Assembly (NCBI GenBank): GCA_044228435.1 | Contig: JBGAUW010000002.1 | Coordinates: 248,001-312,000 of the forward strand | From: Bog-950 sp044228435 | GTDB taxonomy: Bacteria > Bacteroidota > Bacteroidia > Chitinophagales > LD1 | Direction: 5' to 3' | DNA: 64,000 bases | Part shown: in pieces, positions 54,662-62,023 of the stretch | Numbering within the stretch: the stretch's first letter is position 1 | Layout of the letters: every line of letters starts with the position of its first letter | Notes under the pieces: generated by a model | Told to the model about the DNA's origin: nothing | Database searches by the model: none | What the model saw: only the letters and a program-made list of their open reading frames with translations | Program-made: the position numbers and the translations under genes

Positions 54662-55813
54662 CTACTTCAACACATTCCTTGCTATCAACTCTTTCATAAT
54701 CTCGTTGGTGCCGGCGTATATGCGCTGCACACGGGCATCGGCCCATGCACGGGCTACCTGGTATTCCCAAATGTAGCCATAGCCGCCGTGTAATTGTAAG
54801 CACTCATCAGCCACCTTGCTTTGCAAATCGGTTAACCAATATTTAGCCATACTCGCAGTTGCCTGGTCTAATTTCTTATCGCAGTGCAACTCCACGCAGC
54901 GGTCTATAAAGGTGCGGCCAATGGTAATTTCGGTAGCTACTTCAGCTAGTTTAAAGCGCGTATTTTGAAACTCCGCCACTTGTTTGCCAAAGGCAATACG
55001 ATCTTTAGTATACTGCACGGTAGTAGCCAACACACCTTCGGCAGCTGCAATGGCGCTAAGGGCAACCACTAAACGCTCCTGCGAAAGTTCAGTCATCATA
55101 TATTTAAAGCCTTCGCCTTCTTTACCCAACAGGTTTTCTTTTGGCACTTCTACATTTTCAAAAAACAGCTCACAGGTATCTTGAGCATGTAAACCCACTT
55201 TTTCAAACGGCTTGCCTTTTGTAAAGCCTTTCATGCTGGTATCCATTACCAAAAGCGAAGTTCCTTTGGCTCCTTTTGTAGGGTCGGTTTTTACGGCCAC
55301 TACACACACATTGCTCAGGTAACCATTGGTAATAAAAGTTTTGCTTCCGTTTACCAGGTAGTGGTCACCTTTATCTACTGCGGTAGTTTTTATGTTTTGC
55401 AAATCGCTGCCTGCACCCGGTTCCGTCATGGCAATGGCGGCAATCCATTCACCGGTCACCATTTTAGGCAAATACTTTTTCTTGGTAGCCTCGTTGCCGT
55501 AGTGCTCTATGTAGGGCGCTACTATATCTGAGTGTAAGGGGTAACCAACCGCCGGGCCTGCGGCACCGGTCTTGGCCAACTCTTCAGTTATTATCGCATT
55601 GTAACGGAAATCTTTAATACCCAGGCCGCCATATTCTTCAGCCACCTGCATACACAAAAAGCCACTCTCGCCAAATTTCAACCAGCTTTCGCGGCTAACC
55701 ATTTGTGCTTTCTCCCATTTTGCATTGTGGGGCGTAATTTCTTTGGCAATAAAATCGCGCACGCTTTGTGCAAACATTTGGTGCTCTTCGGTATAGATGC
55801 TTCTCTCCATCAT
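54662..55813 (-). CDS. Acyl-CoA dehydrogenase, long-chain (LCAD) type
   Basis: A flavoenzyme of beta-oxidation, 383-384 residues; starts at the adjacent ATG codons 55813 or 55810. The longer frame adds a spurious cysteine/tryptophan-rich leader. FAD- and substrate-binding motifs are present: AMTEPGAGSDLQ, TNGYLSNVCVVAVKTD, and the C-terminal IYAGTNEIMKELIAR. The YEGT Glu of short/medium-chain enzymes is replaced by Ala, and the catalytic base is instead near residue 259 in SQERLVVALSAIAAAEG, as in long-chain and isovaleryl enzymes. It lies downstream of gdh on the same strand but behind a terminator. Confidence 0.93.
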   Translation of the reverse strand: MMERSIYTEEHQMFAQSVRDFIAKEITPHNAKWEKAQMVSRESWLKFGESGFLCMQVAEEYGGLGIKDFRYNAIITEELAKTGAAGPAVGYPLHSDIVAPYIEHYGNEATKKKYLPKMVTGEWIAAIAMTEPGAGSDLQNIKTTAVDKGDHYLVNGSKTFITNGYLSNVCVVAVKTDPTKGAKGTSLLVMDTSMKGFTKGKPFEKVGLHAQDTCELFFENVEVPKENLLGKEGEGFKYMMTELSQERLVVALSAIAAAEGVLATTVQYTKDRIAFGKQVAEFQNTRFKLAEVATEITIGRTFIDRCVELHCDKKLDQATASMAKYWLTDLQSKVADECLQLHGGYGYIWEYQVARAWADARVQRIYAGTNEIMKELIARNVLK

Positions 55814-55910
55814 AGTTTTAAAAATTTGTGGCGCAATATTAATAGAAAAAGGTAAGCCGTGCATAGTTAATAGCCAAAGGCGAATAAGAACAACCCAACC
55901 GCAAAAAGAA

Positions 55911-55938
55911 CAGCCGCCAACATCTCTGCTGGCGGCTG
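55911..55938 (-). terminator. Terminator of the glutamate dehydrogenase gene
   Basis: CAGCCGCCA and TGGCGGCTG form a perfect 9 bp stem; on the minus strand TTCTTTTTG follows. It lies about 45 bases past the gdh stop. Confidence 0.8.
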
Positions 55939-55984
55939 CTTGTATTTCTGTATTAATTCCGCATTCCAAATTCCCAATTCCGAT

Positions 55985-57421
55985 TTAAGGAAAAATTCCC
56001 ATTGCGTAGTAGCTCTCTTTAATCTTGTTAATACTAACCGCAAAGGCGGCCGTGCGCAGGTCTATTTCCGATTTACGGCGCTTTTTAAAGTCGCGTATAT
56101 CGTTGTAGGCCTCTATCATCGTATCTTCCAAACCGCTGTTTACCAAATCAATTTCATCGGCGCCGTGTATCAGCGTATCAATACGCGATTTTGGCACCTT
56201 CTTTCCTGTAAGGTCTTCTACCAGCTTAATAAAGTTAGTTTGGTGTTGCTCTTCCCAACGTTTTTGCATACGGCCAAAGCGAACGTGCGAAAGGTTCTTC
56301 AGCCATTCAAAATACGAAACAGTAACCCCGCCGGCATTAATGTAAATGTCGGGCACAATCATTATACCCTTCTTTAGCAATATTTTTTCGGCAGCCGGTG
56401 TTACCGGGCCGTTAGCGGCTTCGGCAATAATTTTCGCTTTTATGCGCGGCGCGTTTTGGTCGGTAATTTGCTTTTCTAACGCAGCAGGTATAAGTATGTC
56501 GCAATCCAGTTCAAGCGCCTCGGCACTGTTTGGCATTACTTTACCTTTAGGGTAACCCTTTACCGATTTCTTTTCCTGGCGGTATTTATACAAAGCTTCT
56601 ATATCAATACCGTTTTCGTCATACACAGCACCATCGGCTTCGGCAATGGCAATTACTATGGCTCCGTATTTTTGAATGATGCGTGCGGTGTGGTAACCCA
56701 CGTTACCCAGGCCCTGCACAATTACGCGCTTGCCATCAAGGCCGGTAGTCATTTTCATGGCTTTCATGTCGTCGGCGTGGCTGCAAATTTCATTCAGCGC
56801 ATATACTACACCGCGGCCTGTAGCCTCAGTGCGGCCATGTATACCGTTTTGCGAAATGGGTTTACCTGTCACGCAGGCATATCCGTCTATTTCACCGGGG
56901 CGTAGTGTGGTGTAAGTATCTAATATCCACGCCATCTCGCGCTCACCTGTTCCGTAGTCGGGTGCCGGCACATCAATACCGGGGCCTATAAAGTTCTTCT
57001 TTACCAACTCGGTGGTATAGCGGCGGGTAATGTTCTCTAAAATATCGGGCGGTGTTTGGCGCGGCGAAATTTTAATACCACCCTTGGCTCCTCCAAAGGG
57101 CACATCTACCAGGGCGCATTTGTAGGTCATTAGGGCTGCAAGGGCCATCACCTCATCCTGGTCTACTTGTAAGGAGTAGCGGATACCACCCTTGGTAGGC
57201 ATACGGTGGTGCGAGTGCTGCACGCGGTAGGCCTCTATAACGCGCACCTCGTTACCATACTTAACCGGAAAGTTCATTTTGTAAATACTGTTGCAGGCTT
57301 TAATCTGATCAAGCAAGCCCTGCGGTGCTCCTGTAAACGGAGCGGCTTTGTCGAAGTAATAACTAACACTATCAGAAAAACTTAAGTTCTTTAGGTCGGC
57401 TGAGCCGTTCTTATCTGCCAT
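55985..57421 (-). CDS. gdhA: Glutamate dehydrogenase (Glu/Leu/Phe/Val family)
   Basis: This 478-residue enzyme interconverts glutamate and 2-oxoglutarate plus ammonia. The catalytic region is YKCALVDVPFGGAKGGIKI near residue 100, with the reactive Lys in GGAKGG, and IDVPAPDYGTGEREMAWI near 150. The Rossmann domain (about 210-400) has VIVQGLGNVGYHTARII. The length is slightly longer than the 410-450 usual. Its own promoter has well-spaced -7 and -33 elements. Cofactor preference (NAD or NADP) cannot be read with confidence. Confidence 0.95.
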   Translation of the reverse strand: MADKNGSADLKNLSFSDSVSYYFDKAAPFTGAPQGLLDQIKACNSIYKMNFPVKYGNEVRVIEAYRVQHSHHRMPTKGGIRYSLQVDQDEVMALAALMTYKCALVDVPFGGAKGGIKISPRQTPPDILENITRRYTTELVKKNFIGPGIDVPAPDYGTGEREMAWILDTYTTLRPGEIDGYACVTGKPISQNGIHGRTEATGRGVVYALNEICSHADDMKAMKMTTGLDGKRVIVQGLGNVGYHTARIIQKYGAIVIAIAEADGAVYDENGIDIEALYKYRQEKKSVKGYPKGKVMPNSAEALELDCDILIPAALEKQITDQNAPRIKAKIIAEAANGPVTPAAEKILLKKGIMIVPDIYINAGGVTVSYFEWLKNLSHVRFGRMQKRWEEQHQTNFIKLVEDLTGKKVPKSRIDTLIHGADEIDLVNSGLEDTMIEAYNDIRDFKKRRKSEIDLRTAAFAVSINKIKESYYAMGIFP

Positions 57422-57494
57422 AAAATTTTTTTAGTTAACAATCTGTTTCGTTTTTGAGCTGAACCCTTTTCAATTTCTCAAATTGGCTTCTATA

Positions 57495-57525
57495 CAAACC
57501 TATACATAAATATTAGTTGCGCAAA
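57495..57525 (-). promoter_or_regulatory. Promoter of glutamate dehydrogenase gene
   Basis: On the minus strand TAGGTTTG (57495-57502) matches TAnnTTTG and TTTG (57522-57525) lies 19 bases upstream, the ideal Bacteroidota spacing. The start codon is about 73 bases downstream. Confidence 0.65.
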
Positions 57526-57677
57526 TGCTATTTTAACATATGCGTGGTTTCAAGTGTTAAGGTGGATAAGTTGACAACCAAGAGCCAGGTCGATTCTATG
57601 AGCAGTTTAAAAAGTATTCCCAGCTGTTTAAGTCCCTCCTTTTTCAGGAAATCATAGCTGTTCGAAAAATGAAACAC

Positions 57678-57842
57678 GCGGCACCTCCGGTGCGCAATTC
57701 AGGGCGTTTGGTATTTTCTACAAACAGGCGACCACTACGTGGTGTTTATTTCAATTTAAAATCTTCATTGTATTTTGCTCCGTAGGAGCCATCTGTTTGT
57801 AGAAACAAAAAGAAAAGGAATTTTGCGCACCGGAGGTGCCGC
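57678..57842. repeat. Triple nested palindromic element
   Basis: The outer arms CGGCACCTCCGGTGCGCAA and TTGCGCACCGGAGGTGCCG end the element; CTACAAACAG and CTGTTTGTAG form an inner pair. Between them are two smaller palindromes, ACCACTACGTGGT and GCTCCGTAGGAGC. Together this could form a cruciform with three arms. Confidence 0.82.
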
Positions 57843-57903
57843 CTATCAGAATTAACTATTAATAAATTCTTCCTAATAGTTCTCTACGAGGTTTTTAAAG
57901 AGG

Positions 57904-58530
57904 TTACACGTAATGCAATCCGGTGTCGAATTTTGTATTTAACACATCCTGCACAAATCCATAGTCTTTCTTCAAATCAACAAAGTTTAAGTTGGTGGTG
58001 TTTACCAATACTACTATACTCTGCTGCTGGTGCCTGAAGTAATCCATATAGGCATGCTGAATTTTTTCGAGGTATTCGGGTTCAATACTGCGTTCGTAAT
58101 CGCGGCCGCGCTTTTTAATATTGTCCATCAGTTTTTCAACCGGCGAGTACAGGTATAAAATTATATCGGGCTTGGGCAGGCTGGGGTTTATTATATCAAA
58201 CAACATGCGGTAAAGTTTTGCCTCATCATCGCTTAGGTTGTTGTTGGCAAAAATCAAACTCTTTTGAAACAAAAAATCCGATACCGTAAACGATTTAAAA
58301 ATATCGGCCTCGCTGCTCAGCTTTTTAAGATGCTGAAAACGCTCAGCCATAAAATATAACTCTACCGGAAAAGCGTGGCGGGCAGGGTCTTTATAAAAGC
58401 CGGGCAAAAACGGATTATCCTCAAACTGCTCCAATATAAGCTTGCCGTTAAAATCGCGCGACAGCATCTTTGCCAGCGTGGTTTTTCCGGCTCCTATGCA
58501 GCCCTCTATGGTTATAAAATTGTATAGCAC
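57904..58530 (-). CDS. Deoxynucleoside kinase
   Basis: A 208-residue kinase phosphorylating deoxynucleosides with ATP. The P-loop GCIGAGKT is at residues 10-17, the DRY-type helix region shows AERFQHLKKL, and the lid contains KRGRDYERSIEPEYL. Start is GTG within VLYNFITIEGCIG; the frame extends 60 codons upstream but that part is the REP element, not protein. It follows folK in a usual Bacteroidota order, separated by that repeat. The specificity (dA/dG or dC) is not fixed by the sequence. Confidence 0.93.
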   Translation of the reverse strand: MLYNFITIEGCIGAGKTTLAKMLSRDFNGKLILEQFEDNPFLPGFYKDPARHAFPVELYFMAERFQHLKKLSSEADIFKSFTVSDFLFQKSLIFANNNLSDDEAKLYRMLFDIINPSLPKPDIILYLYSPVEKLMDNIKKRGRDYERSIEPEYLEKIQHAYMDYFRHQQQSIVVLVNTTNLNFVDLKKDYGFVQDVLNTKFDTGLHYV

Positions 58531-58574
58531 TTTGCGATTATAAAATTTAATGTGGGGAAAGCAAAAAATAAACG

Positions 58575-58732
58575 GGTCATTGCGAGGAGGCGCTCTGGCC
58601 GACGAAGCAATCCTTACGGAGTATAACACCTGTGATGCGCAAACTCTGGCAATTTTCAGGGCAGGCGACAACTGTGCCTGTGGTCTACGGGATTGCTTCG
58701 TTGCGCGCAAAGCCGTGCTCCTCGCAATGACC
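58575..58732. repeat. REP-like element between folK and deoxynucleoside kinase
   Basis: GTCATTGCGAGGAGG and CCTCGCAATGACC bracket an inner pair CGAAGCAATCC and GGATTGCTTCG. The element ends one base before the folK stop codon. The CATTGCGAGGA...GAAGCAATC motif is a known widespread bacterial repeat type. Confidence 0.85.
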
Positions 58733-59215
58733 TTAATCCACCCTCCTCACCTTTCCCTTGTCCTCACACTCCTCCAGCAACTCCCCTACCGTTTTATTTA
58801 AAACGGGATGCACCATACCCGGAGCAATTTCTTGCAGCGGCATCAGCGTAAACCTTCTTTGGTGCAAATAGGGGTGTGGAATAACCAGGTTATCTTTCTG
58901 CACTATTTGGTTTCCGTAAAAAAGAATATCGATATCAATTACCCTCGGGCCCCACTTTACAGTTTCTACACGGCCCACCTCTTTTTCTATAGTCTTTAAC
59001 AGCACCAGCAGTTCCTCTGCCGTGCAAAAAGTTGTTATAAAAATAGCCTGGTTTATAAAGGGGTTCTGCTCTTTTAAGCCCCAGGCCTCGGTTTCGTATA
59101 AAGCCGATTGGGCGCTAATCTTTCCGCAACGCTGCTCAATAAGCCCCCGCGCCTTTTCCAGGTTTGCAAAACGATTGTTTTCATTGCTTCCTAATAATAA
59201 ATATACGTTTTCCAT
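58733..59215 (-). CDS. folK: HPPK, folate biosynthesis (FolK)
   Basis: A 160-residue enzyme transferring pyrophosphate from ATP to 6-hydroxymethyl-7,8-dihydropterin. The family motifs are LLLGSNENNRFANLEKA, the Mg-binding GPRVIDIDILFYGN near residue 90 and the substrate loop VIPHPYLHQRRFTLMPL. The length matches E. coli (159). It precedes the deoxynucleoside kinase gene. Confidence 0.97.
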   Translation of the reverse strand: MENVYLLLGSNENNRFANLEKARGLIEQRCGKISAQSALYETEAWGLKEQNPFINQAIFITTFCTAEELLVLLKTIEKEVGRVETVKWGPRVIDIDILFYGNQIVQKDNLVIPHPYLHQRRFTLMPLQEIAPGMVHPVLNKTVGELLEECEDKGKVRRVD

Positions 59216-59525
59216 TTATGGTGTCTAAACCATCCACCCCCAGCCCCAATTAAAGCATTGGGGCTTTCCCCCGCCGGCGGGGGACATTAGCGCCATTCTC
59301 ATAGCATAAGCGCTACGGCTGTTGGCTGTTAGTGTCCTCCGCTGGCGGAGGTGTCCCGATTTATCGGGACGGAGGTGGACGGCTTTATTTAAATAAAGTT
59401 ATATCTGCTTCCGCCCGCACACTCTCCTACTTAGCAAGGGGGTGAGGCTTCGTCAAAAGTATTATTATTGCCCTCCAATTAAAATGCGGGCGCTAATTAA
59501 TCGTCAGTAATCAAAATTATAACAC
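59216..59525. other. Divergent spacer folK-sppA
   Basis: 310 bases. Apart from the palindromic cassette at 59231-59383, nothing was recognised; the sppA promoter is not clear. Confidence 0.6.
59231..59383. repeat. GC-rich palindromic cassettes, copy 2
   Basis: Four hairpins in a row: AGCCCCAAT/ATTGGGGCT (59242-59265), CCCCCGCCGGCGGGGG (59268-59283), CCTCCGCTGGCGGAGG (59337-59352) and GTCCCGATTTATCGGGAC (59353-59370). The ends carry CCATCCACCCCC and GGAGGTGGACGG. Confidence 0.78.
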
Positions 59526-61307
59526 ATGAAACAGTTTTTTAAGTTTGTTTTTGCCACCCTGGTAGGCTTATTCCTATTTGTATTTATAGGCATTTTGCTG
59601 CTGGCAGGCATTGCCGCCTCGGCCGGTAAAGAAACCAAGGCCATAGTAGCAGCCAATTCAGTACTTAAGCTGGATTTAAACTATGCTATACCCGAGCAAA
59701 CAAACGATAACCCTTTTGCGGGCATGAGCGTTTTTAACCTTAAACCCGGCAAAAAAGCCGTTGGCCTTACGCAAATACAAGAGAGCATTGCCAAAGCAAA
59801 AACCGACGATAACATTAAAGGTATTTACCTGGAACTGGGCCTGAACGATAACGGCCTTGCCACGCTGGAGGTTATACGCCAAAGCCTGGCCGACTTTAGA
59901 AAGAGCGGCAAGTTTGTATACGCCTACGGCGAGGTGCTTAACCAAAAAAGCTATTACCTGGCTACCGCTGCCGACCAGATTTTTATTAACCCTAATGGCG
60001 GCATGGAGCTAAAAGGCTTTGGCCGCGAAATTATGTATTACAAAGGCATGCTGGATAAACTGGGTATAGAGGTGCAGGATTTTCACTGCGGGGCTTACAA
60101 AAGCGCTATAGAGCCTTTTATACGCACCGATATGAGCGAGCCTAACCGCATACAGCTAACCAGCATTTACGGCGATATATACCGCCAGTTTATTACCAGC
60201 ATTGGTAAGGAACGTAAAATAGATACGGCCGAACTGAACACCATTGTAAACAACCTGGCGGCTGAAACCGCACAAAAAGATGTAGAGCTAAAGTTGATTG
60301 ACGGCGCCGCTTACTACGATGAGGTGCTGGATAAAATGAAAGCCAAAGTAGGGGTAGAAAAAAAGAAAGAGCTGGAGTTTGTCGAACTTGGAAAGTATGC
60401 CACCACGGTTGAAAAGGATTTAGAATCGGGCAACAAAATAGCCGTGGTATATGCACAGGGGGATATAGTTGACGGCGAAGGCGAAGACGGGCAAATAGGC
60501 GGCGAAAAGTATTCGAAGCTGATACGCAAACTGCGCACCGACGAAAAAGTGAAGGCAATTGTATTGCGCGTAAACTCAGGAGGTGGCAGCGCCTTAGCAA
60601 GCGATGTAATGTGGCGCGAACTGGTATTGGCTAAAAAGGAAAAACCTTTGGTAGTTTCTTTTGGCGATGTAGCGGCATCGGGCGGTTATTACATAGCCTG
60701 CGTAGGCGACCGCATTTTTGCACAGTCTAACACCATTACCGGTAGCATTGGTGTATTTGGTTTATTACCAAACGCTAAAAAACTGTTTAACGAAAAGCTG
60801 GGTATTACCTTTGATGAAGTAAAAGTAACCAAACACGGTGTACTGGGCGGACTTACCAAACCACTGGATGCCGAAGAATCGGCCTTTGCACAGCGCAATG
60901 TAGAGCGCACCTACCGCGAATTTAAAGAGCGTGTAGCCAACGGCCGCAGCCAGGTAAAAAAAGAAGTTAACGGTGTGCCGTTTGATACTGCTTATGTTGA
61001 AACCATTGGTGGCGGACACGTATATACCGGCAACCAGGGTATAGCCAACGGACTGGTAGATGAAATTGGCGGACTGGATGCAGCTATTGCCTATGCCGCT
61101 AAAAAAGCCAACCTGAAAGATTACCGCACCAAGGCATACCCCGAAGAAAAATCGTTTGCCGAAAAAATAACCGAAAGCTTTAGCGATGCCAAAATGCAAC
61201 TGGTAAAAGAGCAACTGGGCGAGCAATACGAAGTTTACAAAACCATCGAATACTTAAAGAAAACCAAAGGCGTGCAAATGCGTATGGTGTACGACTTAGG
61301 CTTATAA
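59526..61307 (+). CDS. sppA: Signal peptide peptidase SppA, 67K type
   Basis: A 593-residue inner-membrane protease that degrades cleaved signal peptides. One N-terminal helix (about 8-30) anchors the periplasmic part. The two tandem domains each resemble ClpP/crotonase folds. The general base Lys192 lies in HCGAYKSAIEPF of the first domain; the nucleophile Ser385 lies in AASGGYYIA of the second. Length and arrangement fit the E. coli enzyme (618 residues). It is divergent from folK across the palindromic cassette region. Confidence 0.95.
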   Translation: MKQFFKFVFATLVGLFLFVFIGILLLAGIAASAGKETKAIVAANSVLKLDLNYAIPEQTNDNPFAGMSVFNLKPGKKAVGLTQIQESIAKAKTDDNIKGIYLELGLNDNGLATLEVIRQSLADFRKSGKFVYAYGEVLNQKSYYLATAADQIFINPNGGMELKGFGREIMYYKGMLDKLGIEVQDFHCGAYKSAIEPFIRTDMSEPNRIQLTSIYGDIYRQFITSIGKERKIDTAELNTIVNNLAAETAQKDVELKLIDGAAYYDEVLDKMKAKVGVEKKKELEFVELGKYATTVEKDLESGNKIAVVYAQGDIVDGEGEDGQIGGEKYSKLIRKLRTDEKVKAIVLRVNSGGGSALASDVMWRELVLAKKEKPLVVSFGDVAASGGYYIACVGDRIFAQSNTITGSIGVFGLLPNAKKLFNEKLGITFDEVKVTKHGVLGGLTKPLDAEESAFAQRNVERTYREFKERVANGRSQVKKEVNGVPFDTAYVETIGGGHVYTGNQGIANGLVDEIGGLDAAIAYAAKKANLKDYRTKAYPEEKSFAEKITESFSDAKMQLVKEQLGEQYEVYKTIEYLKKTKGVQMRMVYDLGL

Positions 61308-61334
61308 TCTTTCCCATAATATAACCTTACAAAG

Positions 61335-61357
61335 AAGGAGCGCCCAAAGCGCTCCTT
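61335..61357 (+). terminator. Terminator of sppA
   Basis: AAGGAGCGC and GCGCTCCTT around CCAAA, then TTTCTGTTT, about 28 bases after the stop. Confidence 0.85.
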
Positions 61358-61434
61358 TTTCTGTTTAAATATGCATCTCTATCCGCAACCTATTTTGCTT
61401 TACCATAAAAATAGCGGCTGTTTAAACGGCCTTG

Positions 61435-61646
61435 CGAAATTCGGCGTGAAAAAAATCGCGACGGGGGCCGTAAAAACTGCATACGGTTTGAAGTGGCGCG
61501 GATTAAACTAAAAACAAATAAGGCTTCCTAAAGACCGCGCCACAAGTTTATGCAGTTTCGGCTCGCGGCGCGATTTTTAGCCGAAGGTCGCACAGCCTTG
61601 AATTTTTCTTTGTTACTTTCTTTTTGTTCAAGCAAAAAGAAAGTAA
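61435..61646. repeat. Long-hairpin repeat element, copy B
   Basis: Left arm about 61450-61501, right arm 61535-61578. Pairing includes AAAAATCGCG with CGCGATTTTT, GGCCG with CGGCT, ACTGCAT with ATGCAGT, and GTGGCGCGG with CCGCGCCAC. The end hairpin TTACTTTCTTTTTG / CAAAAAGAAAGTAA (61613-61646) closes it. It shares all parts with copy A. Confidence 0.87.
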
Positions 61647-61731
61647 AAGCCCAAAAGAGAACTGATAATTTGTATATAAACCGCAGTCACTTATTATACC
61701 CTAAATTTAGCAGGCTGCTCATATTGGCCTT

Positions 61732-61912
61732 TTGAATTTTGGCGTTAAAAAATCATGCGGGGAACCGTAAAAAACTGCATACTGTTTGAAGTGACGCTTT
61801 TGTATTAAGCTCCCCTCCTTACCGACCCACCGGTCGGTGCATTCAAGGAGGGGTGGCGGCCGAAGGTCGCCGGGGTGGTCTTCGGCACATTCAAGCAAAA
61901 AGAAAGTAAAAG
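61732..61912. repeat. Long-hairpin repeat copy C, interrupted
   Basis: The left part (61732-61800: TTTGAATTTTGGCGTTAAAA, then GGGGAACCGTAAAAAACTGC) matches copies A and B. The expected right arm is missing, and the end hairpin survives only as its right half (TTCAAGCAAAAAGAAAGTAA, 61890-61909). In between lies a GC-rich cassette (61811-61885). Confidence 0.8.
61811..61885. repeat. GC-rich palindromic cassette, copy 3
   Basis: TCCCCTCCTT begins it, then ACCGACCCACCGGTCGGT (arms ACCGAC/GTCGGT) and TTCAAGGAGGGGTGG, then GGCGGCCGAAGGTCGCC and GGGGTGGTC. The same framing pattern recurs at 63411-63503. Confidence 0.75.
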
Positions 61913-62023
61913 CCAGAAGAGCTAAGCACTAAACCGCAAACAAACCCGTAATAAAAAAACCACCCATTAGCGCAAGCTTAATATCTTCCTGTCGTCTAAC
62001 CCACTAAAAGCACCACCAACTAC

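Larger units (their letters stand above)
57422..57903. other. Spacer between gdhA and deoxynucleoside kinase genes
   Basis: 482 bases with the gdhA promoter and a triple-palindrome repeat (57678-57842). No gene is supported in it. Confidence 0.75.
61308..62023. other. Repeat-rich spacer sppA to YHYH gene
   Basis: This 716-base spacer has the sppA terminator, repeat copy B, disrupted copy C and a GC-rich cassette. No gene is supported in it. Confidence 0.85.

Noticed and set aside
55814..55969. 52-codon N-terminal extension of the acyl-CoA dehydrogenase
   Set aside because: Cysteine/tryptophan-rich and covering the gdh terminator region; the enzyme family starts at MERSIYTEEH.
58531..58710. 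60-codon N-terminal extension of the deoxynucleoside kinase
   Set aside because: The added part is REP repeat sequence in another role; the P-loop protein starts naturally at the GTG at 58530.
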